NCBI GenBank assembly: GCA_023228425.1
Contig: JALOBE010000001.1
Location: 62,001-126,000, forward strand
DNA from: Syntrophales bacterium
GTDB taxonomy: Bacteria; Desulfobacterota; Syntrophia; Syntrophales; UBA2210
DNA: 64,000 nucleotides
Reading direction: 5' to 3'
The notes beneath the pieces are model-generated. The model did not search any database. It was not told the DNA's origin and worked only from the letters and a program-made list of their open reading frames with translations. This document shows positions 35,423 through 44,020 of the stretch, piece after piece. How positions within the stretch are numbered: position 1 is the first letter of the stretch; each line of letters starts with the position of its first letter. Position numbers and translations under genes: made by a program.

Positions 35423-36697
35423 ATGAACCTGTTTCTGGCATTTCTTTTCGGTCTCGTCATATCCGCCGCTGCCGGCCTGGGGTATGCTTACCGGCAAAAG
35501 GCGGAGCGTGAACGAATGATGCGCAGCATAATCAAAGGATCGCCCATTCCGACCTTCGTCATTAACAGGGATCACACCGTGATTTACTGGAACCAGGCCC
35601 TCGAGGCCCTGAGCGGTGTCAAGGTCAGGGATATCGTGGGCTCAAAGGAACACGGAAAGGCATTCTACGGGAAAGAAGGTCCCTGCATGGCGGACATGAT
35701 CGTCGACGAATCGCTCAAACCCGATTCCGACTGGTATCCATCCTCTATCAGGAAGTCACCCCTTATCAGAGATGCCTATGAAACAACGAAGTTCATCAAG
35801 GAAATGGGGGGAACCGGACTCTGGGTCCGCATCACCGCTGCGGCGATACGTGATTCCCGGGGCAGAATCACGGGAGCCATCGAAACTCTTGAGGACATAA
35901 CCGACAGCAAGCGCTCTGAAGAGGAACTGATCCGGAGCAAAAAAATCGAGTCCCTGGGAACCTTTGCAAGCGGCGTGGCAAGAGATTTCGACAGCCTCCT
36001 GTCGGCGGTTTTGCGTAATATCTTCCTGGCAAAAATCTCGGCGGACGATGAAAATAAAATGCTCGAAGAGGACTTGGCCATCGCGGAAAAGGCGGGTCTG
36101 CAGGCAAAAAAACTCGCCCACAAACTGATCACCTTCGCCAAGGGAGGGTTTACCGTGCGGCAGATTGAACCCATTGACGGCATTCTCCGCGAACTTGCCG
36201 ATTCGATGGACAAGCGGGAGGACATCATCTGGCGGATTTCACTTCCTCCCGACCTCTGGTCCGTCTATGGCGACGGCAAACAACTCCGGCAGGCCTTCAA
36301 AAACATCATTGAAAATTCAATCGAGGCCATGCCCCACGGCGGGTACATCGAACTGTCCGCCCAAAACGTGGTTGTCGGTCCTTACATGCCGTCCCTGCCG
36401 CGGGGAGACTACGTGAAAGTATCCATCACGGATCGTGGCTCCGGCATCAATGAGAAGGATATGCCCCGCATTTTTGATCCCTACTTTACGACAAAACGGG
36501 ACGGCGGTCGGGGGACGGGTCTTGGACTCGCCGTTTCTCATTCCATACTGAAGAATCACGATGGCCTGATCACTGTCGAATCATCGGAGCAATCAGGGAC
36601 AACCTTCGATGCTTACATTCCCGTCAAACCACCCGATGTTTCGGGGGATACCCCCGGAGAGGAGGAAACGCCGGAAGCCGGGGAAACAAGAGTTTGA
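35423..36697 (+). CDS. Membrane PAS-domain histidine kinase-like protein without the phospho-accepting His
   Basis: This 424-residue protein has one N-terminal membrane helix (FLAFLFGLVISAAAGLGYAY), a PAS domain (about 38-160, FVINRDHTVIYWNQALEAL), and an HATPase_c domain with intact N box (NIIENSIEAM), G1 (DRGSGI), F box (FDPYFTTK) and G2 (GTGLGLA). The H box should read GGIAHDFNNLL but reads SGVARDFDSLL: R187 replaces the His (codon AGA at 35981). ATP binding therefore looks preserved but autophosphorylation on His cannot occur. No response regulator is adjacent. It follows the beta-helix gene by 19 bases and precedes a small membrane protein. Confidence 0.88.
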   Translation: MNLFLAFLFGLVISAAAGLGYAYRQKAERERMMRSIIKGSPIPTFVINRDHTVIYWNQALEALSGVKVRDIVGSKEHGKAFYGKEGPCMADMIVDESLKPDSDWYPSSIRKSPLIRDAYETTKFIKEMGGTGLWVRITAAAIRDSRGRITGAIETLEDITDSKRSEEELIRSKKIESLGTFASGVARDFDSLLSAVLRNIFLAKISADDENKMLEEDLAIAEKAGLQAKKLAHKLITFAKGGFTVRQIEPIDGILRELADSMDKREDIIWRISLPPDLWSVYGDGKQLRQAFKNIIENSIEAMPHGGYIELSAQNVVVGPYMPSLPRGDYVKVSITDRGSGINEKDMPRIFDPYFTTKRDGGRGTGLGLAVSHSILKNHDGLITVESSEQSGTTFDAYIPVKPPDVSGDTPGEEETPEAGETRV

Positions 36698-36719
36698 TTT
36701 TTTTACGAGGTTATCAATC

Positions 36720-36953
36720 ATGATACTCATAGTGATCGTCGTAGCCGTGGCCGCGCTCCTCTGGTTCTCCGCCGAATCCATCTACGAATCGCACCTGAGG
36801 GCAAAAGACCGGCATCCCGTCATGTTTTCAATAACGGGCATCAATTCAAAGTACATCGATGACCGCAAAAAGTGGATCAGACAGTTCCGGTGGCAGCTGG
36901 TGCTGGTAATTATTCTGTTTCTGGTGGTTCTCCTCGCCCTGTATCTGCGCTGA
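36720..36953 (+). CDS. Small membrane protein with two transmembrane segments
   Basis: This 77-residue protein has an N-terminal hydrophobic helix (ILIVIVVAVAALLWF), a charged middle (RAKDRHPVMFSITGINSKYI) and a C-terminal helix (LVLVIILFLVVLLALYL). I do not recognise the family. The ATG at 36720 has GAGG 8 bases upstream and lies 22 bases after the degenerate kinase, so the pair may be co-expressed and work together at the membrane. The longer open frame from 36609 overlaps the kinase and is unlikely. Confidence 0.65.
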   Translation: MILIVIVVAVAALLWFSAESIYESHLRAKDRHPVMFSITGINSKYIDDRKKWIRQFRWQLVLVIILFLVVLLALYLR

Positions 36954-36971
36954 TGCCTGTTCAGGATGTAT

Positions 36972-37004
36972 TGTCAACCCAATTGTCGTTTTATGGTTGA
37001 CAAA
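36972..37004. promoter_or_regulatory. BirA-type biotin operator
   Basis: TTGTCAACC (36972-36980) and GGTTGACAA (36996-37004) form a perfect 9-base inverted repeat with a 15-base spacer. This is very close to the known bacterial BirA site TTGTMAACC-N15-GGTTKACAA. It lies 29 bases upstream of birA, whose product has a DNA-binding domain, so birA probably represses itself when biotin is plentiful. The right half also provides a TTGACA that may be a -35 element. Confidence 0.8.
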
Positions 37005-37033
37005 TACATTCAGAGCAGGATACTCGTCTCTCT

Positions 37034-38050
37034 ATGAAACGAGCCATATTAACCCGCCTCAAGGAGGGATGCACCGTCTCGGGTGAAGTCCTGGCCGCTG
37101 AGTTGGGTGTCTCCCGGACCTCCATCTGGAAATACGTCAAAAAACTACGCCTGGAAGGGTACCGTATTTCCTCCTCGCCCCGAAGGGGCTACGCGCTGAC
37201 CGGTGTCCCCGACCGCCTCCTGGCCGATGAAATCGCATCGGGTCTCGAAACCCGCACGGTGGGTCGAAACATCGTCCTCTTCGAAATGCTGTCTTCAACA
37301 CAGAACCATGCGAAAAAGTTGGCATACCAGGGAAGCGCTGACGGGACATTGGTGGTAGCGGAAAGGCAGACCGACGGCCGGGGACGACTGGGCCGTTCCT
37401 GGGCCTCGCCTCCCGGGGGACTATATTTTTCCCTTATTCTCCGTCCCCCCGTCGACATCGTCGATGCCTGCCGGATTCCCCTGGTTGCCGGCGTCGCCCT
37501 GCTCAGAGCCATCGGGCGGCACACAACGCTGCGGCCCCGGCTGAAATGGCCCAATGATGTTCTTGTCAATGATCGCAAGACCGCGGGCATTCTGGCGGAA
37601 ATGAGCGCCGAAGTGGATCGTCTCGACTGGATTGTCCTCGGAGTCGGAATCAACGTCAACACGCCACCCTCTGAATTCCCCGAGGATATTCGGGAGAAGG
37701 CGGGCTCGCTGGCGGGGAACAATGGAGCAGCGGTGTCGGGAGTGAAGCTGCTCCAGGACAGCCTTCGTGAACTGGAACAGGCTCTCGATACGTTTGGTTC
37801 GGACGGATTTGAACCGTTCCGGCGGCAGTGGAAGGACCAGAACTGCACCATGGAACAACGGGTCACGGTGACAGGGGGAAGGGAGGCCATAGAAGGACGA
37901 GCCGTCGATATCGATAGCGACGGAGCCCTGGTTCTGGAGTGTGACGACGGCATCAGGCGAAGGATTTTCACCGGCGATGTGTCCTTCGCAGAAGCGACTG
38001 AAGGCGCTTTCCCGAAGAACAGGCGCCCGGACCGCCCTGCCCGGGCTTGA
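37034..38050 (+). CDS. birA: Biotin-protein ligase and biotin repressor
   Basis: This 338-residue protein has an N-terminal winged helix-turn-helix (residues 1-58, EVLAAELGVSRTSIWKYVKKLR), then the ligase domain with the biotinyl-AMP loop GRGRLGRSWASPPGG, KWPNDVLVNDRKTAGIL and ILGVGINVN, and the small C-terminal SH3-like domain. It joins biotin to carriers such as that at 12262 and should act as a repressor. A matching operator lies just upstream. The last 20 residues (NRRPDRPARA) are a basic tail not seen in the common form. Confidence 0.97.
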   Translation: MKRAILTRLKEGCTVSGEVLAAELGVSRTSIWKYVKKLRLEGYRISSSPRRGYALTGVPDRLLADEIASGLETRTVGRNIVLFEMLSSTQNHAKKLAYQGSADGTLVVAERQTDGRGRLGRSWASPPGGLYFSLILRPPVDIVDACRIPLVAGVALLRAIGRHTTLRPRLKWPNDVLVNDRKTAGILAEMSAEVDRLDWIVLGVGINVNTPPSEFPEDIREKAGSLAGNNGAAVSGVKLLQDSLRELEQALDTFGSDGFEPFRRQWKDQNCTMEQRVTVTGGREAIEGRAVDIDSDGALVLECDDGIRRRIFTGDVSFAEATEGAFPKNRRPDRPARA

Positions 38051-38226
38051 CATGTCCGTCGACTGTCGCTAGTAATAGTGCTGTTGAAATGACGTTTCAC
38101 CAACACCCGCCGCAAAACTCTCTCCGACACCCTGTGTGCTGTACCGACCGTTTCCGGACAGTCCCCTGACGTTTTCTCAGCCCCATCGTGAAAGCCAAAA
38201 AACATCTCTACGAGGAGGGCTGCATC

Positions 38227-38958
38227 ATGCCGAAACAACGGGGATATTCTCTTTCGATCCGCCAGTGGTCGAAAGACGACCGTCCCAGGGAAAAACTGCT
38301 GAAATATGGAGAGCAGACTCTCAGCAATGCGGAACTTATGGCCATCATAATCCGCACGGGAACGCCGGGCAGAAGCGCCGTCGATATTGGCAGAGAGGTG
38401 CTTCACCGCTTCAGGAGCCTTCGGGCCATGAGCGATGCCGATATAACCGAGTTCAGAGAAATCGCGGGGTTGAAAAACGCCAAGATCGCCCAGATCAAGG
38501 CCGCCGTCGAGTTGGGCCGGCGCATGCACAGCGAGGAAAAGAGCGTCGAGCAGCCTGTGCGCAACTCATCCGACGTGGCGGAACGGCTCATGCCCCTCTT
38601 GCGGGATCTCAAAAAAGAACGGTTTGTTGTGCTGCTGCTGGACCGAAAAAACGTTATCGCCGACGTCATTGAAATCGACCAGGGTACCGTGGACCAGGCA
38701 AATCCCCATATACGGGAAATTCTCCAGCAGGCCATCAGGAAAAATTCCGCGTCCATCATCGTTTCGCACAATCATCCGTCCGGTTCCGTCGAACCGAGCG
38801 ATCAGGACAGGCTGTTTACGAAAAACCTCGTCATCGCCGCCCGGGCAACGGGGATCTGCTGCTTTGACCACATCATTATCGGCGACAACTGTTATTACAG
38901 CTTCGCCGACGAGGGACTCATGAACGCCTACGCAATGGTTGCGAAAGGGGATCCCTGA
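38227..38958 (+). CDS. radC: RadC/YicR-family JAB-domain protein
   Basis: This 243-residue protein has an N-terminal helix-hairpin-helix-like part (LLKYGEQTLSNAELMAIIIRTG) and a C-terminal JAMM metal site: Glu in KKERFVVLLLDRKN and HNHPSGSVEPSDQD. The old DNA-repair label for RadC is doubtful, and the enzyme activity is not known. I chose the ATG at 38227 (MPKQRGYSLSI) with GAGGAGGG 7 bases upstream; the frame is open to 38188. It is followed by a flavoprotein gene and probably shares its transcript. Confidence 0.93.
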   Translation: MPKQRGYSLSIRQWSKDDRPREKLLKYGEQTLSNAELMAIIIRTGTPGRSAVDIGREVLHRFRSLRAMSDADITEFREIAGLKNAKIAQIKAAVELGRRMHSEEKSVEQPVRNSSDVAERLMPLLRDLKKERFVVLLLDRKNVIADVIEIDQGTVDQANPHIREILQQAIRKNSASIIVSHNHPSGSVEPSDQDRLFTKNLVIAARATGICCFDHIIIGDNCYYSFADEGLMNAYAMVAKGDP

Positions 38959-39019
38959 AGGTATCATGGCAGTCAGCCGTCCGGATCGACGGCAAGCCGC
39001 GCGCAGAGGAAGCAACAAC

Positions 39020-40357
39020 ATGAAAGGAAAAGACTCCTGCAACGTATTCATCATCGGGTCCGGACCCGCGGCACTGTTCGCCGCGATCAGACTCGAAGAG
39101 CTCGGCATGGAGGGAATCATCATAGCCGACCGGAACAGCTATCCCGCCGGGGGACTCCTGAACGACGGAAAGCTGAATTTTGATCATCGGGTGGGCATCG
39201 ACCTGGAGGAGCTTCAGATCGACATCGGACGAGCTCGGGAGCTCATGGAGTCGATGAAAAAGATCCTGACGGGTTTTCCTCACCTGCGGCAGGTCACCTT
39301 TACGGACAGACATGAAACCGTCGATGTATTACGGGAAATCGCCCGCGAACAGAACGTGGAATTTATTGCCCCCGAACAGTGGCATTGGGGAACGGACAAT
39401 GGAAAGGCCGCTGTGGATTACCTTCGGAACCGCCTGAAAAAAACCATATTTTTCCTTGGAACGGAAGTCATATCCATTGAAAAGGCCGGCAAGGGGATAT
39501 TCGACCTTCTGCTTCAGGACGGCACCAGGAAGTTCCGCCATTCAGCCCGGGTGCTCCTGGTCGCGCCGGGGCGCAGCGGAGCCTACTGGTTCAGGGACAG
39601 AGCACGGAAACTGGGTATTGACAACCGGTTTGGACCTATCGATGTAGGTATCCGGCTGGAACTCAACCGGTCCATTTATGATCCCGTCACCTCCCATGTC
39701 TACGATCCCAAATTTATATTTCTTACGGCCGGCCATGGTGACCGGGTGCGCACATTCTGCACCAATCCGGGGGGCCGGGTGCGGTTTGAAGCCTACGAGT
39801 CCTTCAAGCTCGTGAACGGCGACGCACTGCACCGAAAAAAGTCAGGAAACACCAATTTCGCCCTTATCAACACGGTGGCCCTCACAGAACCCTTTTCCGA
39901 CACCACCGAATTCGGACGAATGATAGCCCGGCAGTTTTTTCTCCTCGGCGACGGCACGCCCATCGTCCAGCGCGTGGGTGATTTCAGAGAAGGAAGACGA
40001 AGCACCCGGTCGACCTTCAACAGTAAAATCCGCCACTTCGATTTTTGCAAGGCCTCCTGTACTGCTGTCCCGGGAGACATCGGCCTGGGAATGCCCGCTC
40101 GAATCATGGACAACCTGTGGGAAGCTCTAAAAAAAATGGACAAGATCGTCCCCGGGATCCTCCACCCCTCCACCCTGATGTACGCGCCGGAGATCAAATT
40201 TTTCGACACCAACTTTCCAACCACGGCTGATCTCGAGACGAACATGGCGGGCCTGTTCGTCGCCGGTGACGGAACCGGAAAAAGTCGGGGCATCGTGGGT
40301 GCCGGAATTTCGGGAATCATTGCCGCCGAAGGACTGTTCAGAAACTATTTTTCCTGA
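39020..40357 (+). CDS. FAD-dependent dehydrogenase-like flavoprotein (COG2509 type)
   Basis: This 445-residue protein starts with the FAD motif VFIIGSGPAALFAAIRLEE and has LLVAPGRSGAYWFRDRARKLGI in the middle and GLFVAGDGTGKSRGIVGAGISG at the C-terminus, a pattern of the FAD-dependent dehydrogenases of COG2509. The substrate is unknown. The ATG at 39020 has AGAGGA nine bases upstream; the frame is open back into radC, but no family sequence is found there. Its 3' end overlaps the convergent peptidase gene by 13 bases. Confidence 0.85.
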   Translation: MKGKDSCNVFIIGSGPAALFAAIRLEELGMEGIIIADRNSYPAGGLLNDGKLNFDHRVGIDLEELQIDIGRARELMESMKKILTGFPHLRQVTFTDRHETVDVLREIAREQNVEFIAPEQWHWGTDNGKAAVDYLRNRLKKTIFFLGTEVISIEKAGKGIFDLLLQDGTRKFRHSARVLLVAPGRSGAYWFRDRARKLGIDNRFGPIDVGIRLELNRSIYDPVTSHVYDPKFIFLTAGHGDRVRTFCTNPGGRVRFEAYESFKLVNGDALHRKKSGNTNFALINTVALTEPFSDTTEFGRMIARQFFLLGDGTPIVQRVGDFREGRRSTRSTFNSKIRHFDFCKASCTAVPGDIGLGMPARIMDNLWEALKKMDKIVPGILHPSTLMYAPEIKFFDTNFPTTADLETNMAGLFVAGDGTGKSRGIVGAGISGIIAAEGLFRNYFS

Positions 40358-41271
40358 CCTGTGTCATCTCCTTCATCGAACCGTCTGAAATCCCTTTTTC
40401 GTTTCATAGTCCGGATAAACGCAGCGACCAGGAGCAGTGCGGCGCCGACGAAAAGCAGCTCGTAGAGATAATACCCCGCAAAGGCTATCCAGGAGGCCCG
40501 TCCCCTGACGTGGTCGTGCCAGCGGCGTTCCAGTTCATCAAGGGAGATACCGAGGCTCCCCGGCACCGCCCCGTCAATGTCGTCGCCCCGGCGAAGACCC
40601 TCGAGAATCCCCTGAAGACCCTCACGGCCGTAGTCTCTGAGTATGAACTCGACGATGCTTTTGCTCGCCTCGTATGACAGCAGAAGTTCCTGCTCACTCG
40701 CGGGAAATGATGTCTCCATGTGACGCAGGGGGATGATGTTGCCCGTCCTGACCGCCCTGGAAACCAGAAAAGGATTCCGTTTCATAAGGATTTCCGACAT
40801 GCCGTCGCTGGTCCACTGGGCGACGCCTTCATCGAGCCATCGTGGCAGTCTCGGACTATCTATGTGCCGGTGGAGAAGCAGGTGACAGAGTTCATGCTTC
40901 AGGGTGTGTTTCAAGGTAGAAGACCGCAGAGTCATGCGGGAATGGTCGATAAGAATGAGTTGCTTCCGGGGAATCGCCACGGCAGCCACGTGATCGGAAC
41001 CCGCCATGCGAACGAAGGTTCTCCTGTCCGCCGTGAGGACCACCGCCGGAGACTCCGGAAGCCGCCAGCCCAGGACAGCCTCAAGTTCCCGGACCAGGTC
41101 CCGGAAGGAAGCTTCGATTTCGAGTGCCGACGCTTCCAGGGAGTCCTCATAGTAGACGGTCACATCCTGAGAGGCAAGAACCTGGAGCTCTTTACATCCG
41201 GACGAGACAGGAATCACAAGGACAAGCACGACGGCCGCGGCGGCCAGGATGGCTCTGGGAGAATATTTCAT
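40345..41271 (-). CDS. Membrane-anchored zinc peptidase of the MA (gluzincin-like) group
   Basis: This 308-residue protein has a signal-peptide-like start (AILAAAAVVLVLVIPVSSGC) ending in a possible lipobox Cys, a zinc site HELCH in LKHELCHLLLHRHI near residue 125, a downstream DEGVAQW that could give the third ligand, and a C-terminal membrane helix (ELLFVGAALLLVAAFI) with a basic cytoplasmic tail. Family members are peptidase MA-like, with unknown substrates. The active part would be outside the cytoplasmic membrane. The start is uncertain: an ATG at 41319 is also in frame, with GAAGG upstream. Confidence 0.78.
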   Translation of the reverse strand: MKYSPRAILAAAAVVLVLVIPVSSGCKELQVLASQDVTVYYEDSLEASALEIEASFRDLVRELEAVLGWRLPESPAVVLTADRRTFVRMAGSDHVAAVAIPRKQLILIDHSRMTLRSSTLKHTLKHELCHLLLHRHIDSPRLPRWLDEGVAQWTSDGMSEILMKRNPFLVSRAVRTGNIIPLRHMETSFPASEQELLLSYEASKSIVEFILRDYGREGLQGILEGLRRGDDIDGAVPGSLGISLDELERRWHDHVRGRASWIAFAGYYLYELLFVGAALLLVAAFIRTMKRKRDFRRFDEGDDTGQEK

Positions 41272-41470
41272 CGAAGGTTCTTTCTGTCCCGTTGCATTCC
41301 GGTCCCTTCCGGCGGTCATGGGGACCTTCGTGAGGACTTTTTTGCCGGTTATGCAGAGAACTCGGCACCGAAAAGCAACAGGACGGCTCTTGTGTTGCGC
41401 TCAACCCCCGTATAGGGTAATGGGTCAGGAGGCATGGCGACTTCAAGTGACTTTTGAGAGACGATCAGGT

Positions 41471-41761
41471 ATGGAGCAGACTTGGTATGTCTACATTATA
41501 CGCCGCGCCGATGGATGTCTTTACACCGGTATCAGCACCGATCCGCACAGGCGTCGAGTCGAGCATGAACGGGGCGGAGGGCGGGGGTCACGTTATCTCA
41601 GGGGGCGAGGTCCGCTGGAACTGGTCTTCATTCGTACCGCAGGAACCCGGTCGGCTGCCATGAAACTGGAACGGACCATCAAGAACCTGTCCCGGGCCGC
41701 GAAACTTTCCCTGATCAGCGGTTCGTCCATCACCGAGCCCCCTGTCGATACCGGGGAATGA
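41471..41761 (+). CDS. GIY-YIG domain protein (YhbQ/UPF0213 type)
   Basis: This 96-residue protein is a single GIY-YIG domain: WYVYIIRRADGCLYTGIST, then the Arg/His/Glu run HRRRVEHERG, and KLERTIKNLSRAAKLSLI. Small proteins of this type are single-strand-preferring nucleases or of unknown role. A weak AGG lies before the ATG at 41471; the frame is open to 41249 but that part is not family-like. A short GC hairpin (GGCCCGCC and GGCGGGCC, 41804-41822) follows the gene without a T tract. Confidence 0.85.
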   Translation: MEQTWYVYIIRRADGCLYTGISTDPHRRRVEHERGGGRGSRYLRGRGPLELVFIRTAGTRSAAMKLERTIKNLSRAAKLSLISGSSITEPPVDTGE

Positions 41762-42009
41762 CAGAGCTCTCCCTCAAAAATGATGATCTCGTACAAAGCG
41801 CCCGGCCCGCCTCCGGCGGGCCTGCATCATACAACTGACGTGCCATACGCGGGCATCGTCGAATATGGGCTCACCGGCACAACCGGAGGCCGTGGAAAAT
41901 CTTCAAAAAAGGGCCACGGAACTCGGCTGTACGCCGGTACAGGCAACGCTCCCAGCTCCGGAATTATGCGCTGCATGATGTCATACACGTACGCCTATGG
42001 TACGGAGAA

Positions 42010-42370
42010 GTCGCAAAACGTCCGGTAGAGGACGGCTTCGTAAAAAGCTCCCTGATGCACGCGCGCGCACACCCTGAGGAATGAAGCGTGCTTCGAGACC
42101 TTTCATTGTGTCGCTTCGAGGAGCATCGCGACGAGAAATCCATGTCCCGAACAAAGCGAGGGATCTTTCAGACTTCTCACTTGCGTTCGAAGTGACAGGG
42201 AAGCGTTCGAAGTGACCTTTAAAAATGTCATTTCGAGGAGCGTAGCGACGAGAAATCTTTCCTTGATATCGAAATGACACAATCGATAGTTTGAAAGGTC
42301 TCACTTCTACGCCGCAGTGACGAAGGCCGGAGCGCACGCATGCCTCCGGTACCGTTTTATGAAGCCGTCA
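42010..42370 (+). repeat. Family 1 repeat, copy I, with family 2 units inserted
   Basis: The copy begins GTCGCAAAACGTCCGGTAGAG and GGCTTCGTAAAAAGCTCCC, and ends TTTTATGAAGCCGTCA, as in other family 1 elements. In the middle it holds two family 2 units (TCGCTTCGAGGAGCATCGCG near 42111 and GTCATTTCGAGGAGCGTAGC near 42228) and further degenerate ones, making it twice the normal length. The end of the repeat supplies the stop codon of the gene at 42368. The gap 41762-42009 to its left shows no gene. Confidence 0.8.
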
Positions 42371-42676
42371 TGTTTCGGGAATCTCCATTTCCAATATTCT
42401 CGAACTGAGCGACTTGCCGTGGAGATCAAGGGCAAGGCTCCGCGTAACGCCGCCACCGAGGGCTCCCTGGAGCACAAAGTTCAGGGCCCCCAGTTCCGGA
42501 AGCTCATAACGCTCCACAGTACCCCTCACGACCCCGGAGAAAAAAACCTTCACCCGCTCCGCCGTGACATGACGTTCCAGGAGCGGATACCGGGAGGGAT
42601 CAAAGGCAATGACCGAGATAGTGGCCTGGTCACCCTTGTCACCGGACCGTGAATGGGCGATGTCCCGCAACTTCAT
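42368..42676 (-). CDS. AtuA C-terminal domain-like small subunit
   Basis: This 102-residue protein begins MKLRDIAHSRSGDKGDQATISVIAF and contains LNFVLQGALGGGVTRSLALDLHGKSL. It matches the C-terminal domain found fused to AtuA in Pseudomonas terpene pathways, here a separate gene. Its ATG follows the upstream stop directly (TGAATG) and has GGAG 7 bases before, so it looks like a real gene and not a frameshift. Its TGA stop lies in the terminal TGACGG of a family 1 repeat. Function is unknown. Confidence 0.82.
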   Translation of the reverse strand: MKLRDIAHSRSGDKGDQATISVIAFDPSRYPLLERHVTAERVKVFFSGVVRGTVERYELPELGALNFVLQGALGGGVTRSLALDLHGKSLSSRILEMEIPET

Positions 42677-44020
42677 TCAGTCTGCTCCGTAATACCGTAT
42701 GTGATGCCGAACCAGGGAACACGGAATGAACGTTGAGGCGACGGCAATAATTTCCCGGGCAGCCTTCCAGGCACCTGCCCCCCCTGCCGGACCGTTGGTG
42801 TAGAGGCGTTCCACTTCGTCGCCGATGCGAAGAGCCTCTTCCATGGTCCATACACGACCGGCGAACCGGACCCTCACCTCGGGAGGCTCCTGTTCACTCT
42901 GAAGCACTCCTTCCCCCACAAGAGAGTTGAGTCCGATAAGTTCCCGCCTGATCTCCCGGCATTCAACGCCCGCCAGTCGGAGCCTCTCGGCAACGATGTC
43001 CAGTGCCAGGCGTCCCCGTGCCGCGGCACCGGTCCCGCCATAACTGATCTGTCCTTCACCGATGAAGCCGTCCAGGTATCCGATGGAAACCTTGAGGCTG
43101 CCGGTCCTCGCTCTCCCCCGTCCCCCCGTGACCCGGACCCGGTTCTTTCCGGTTTTCTCCATCCTCACTCCGGTAAAATCGGCCACGACGTCAGGGGTGA
43201 CATAGGAAGAGGGGTCGAATAGTTCGTACAGCAGTTGTTCCTTGCACGTGGCGAGTGTCACCATACCGCCGGATCCGGGGGGTTTCGTCACCGTGAAGGA
43301 GCCGTCGGCTTCCACTTCCGCAAGGGGGAAGCCCAACCTCGCCAGGTCCGGTACATCCTTGTATCCCGGGTCAGCGAAATATCCTCCCGTTACCTGGCCC
43401 GCGCATTCCAGGAGGTGCCCCATGACGACAGCCTGCCCCATCATATCCCAGTCGTCCATGGACCAGCCGAATTCGTAAATTGCCGGGGCGGTAAACAGGG
43501 CCGAGTCTGCGACGCGGCCGGTAATCACGACATCAGCGCCCGCTTCGAGAGCTTCGACAATGCCGCCGGCACCCAGATAGGCATTGGCCGACACCATCCT
43601 GCCCGGAAGCGTCGTTGATCTATCGCCCGTTTCTTCAAGCGGATACGTGCCCTTTTGGACCAGATCAAAAACATCGTCCCCAAGAACCGCGGCAATCGAG
43701 AGGTCTCCCATACCAAGCCTCTGGGCGATGTCCCGGGTGGCCTCCGCGGCAGCTTCGGGATGTGCGGCTCCCATGTTGGTGATAATCCGGATACCCTTAT
43801 CCCTGCAGACGGGCAGGCAGGTCTCCATACGTGCTTTCAGCATGGGATCATAACCCGTTTTCGGATCCTTTCGCCTCGCCAGTTGTGCCAGGGCGATTGT
43901 TCGTTCGGCCAGGCATTCAAAAACAAGATACGCGATGTCGCCCGTACCGGCCAGTTCCACCGCCGGTTCAATCCTGTCTCCGGAATATCCTGCACCCGAA
44001 CCGATACGAATTGAACTCAT
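42677..44020 (-). CDS. AtuA-family (DUF1446) acyclic terpene utilisation-like protein
   Basis: This 447-residue protein has the AtuA core: IRIGSGAGYSGDRIEPAVELA, YLVFECLAERTIALAQ, ITNMGAAHPEAAAEATRDIA and VITGRVADSALFTAPAIYEFGW. AtuA is needed for citronellol-type terpene breakdown in Pseudomonas but its reaction is not settled. The same Pseudomonas pathway uses a geranyl-CoA carboxylase and an isohexenylglutaconyl-CoA hydratase, types related to the genes at 8348 and 10045. The ATG at 44020 fits the family start; no clear ribosome site is seen. The gene-free stretch 44021-44540 upstream holds nothing I recognise. Confidence 0.87.
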   Translation of the reverse strand: MSSIRIGSGAGYSGDRIEPAVELAGTGDIAYLVFECLAERTIALAQLARRKDPKTGYDPMLKARMETCLPVCRDKGIRIITNMGAAHPEAAAEATRDIAQRLGMGDLSIAAVLGDDVFDLVQKGTYPLEETGDRSTTLPGRMVSANAYLGAGGIVEALEAGADVVITGRVADSALFTAPAIYEFGWSMDDWDMMGQAVVMGHLLECAGQVTGGYFADPGYKDVPDLARLGFPLAEVEADGSFTVTKPPGSGGMVTLATCKEQLLYELFDPSSYVTPDVVADFTGVRMEKTGKNRVRVTGGRGRARTGSLKVSIGYLDGFIGEGQISYGGTGAAARGRLALDIVAERLRLAGVECREIRRELIGLNSLVGEGVLQSEQEPPEVRVRFAGRVWTMEEALRIGDEVERLYTNGPAGGAGAWKAAREIIAVASTFIPCSLVRHHIRYYGAD

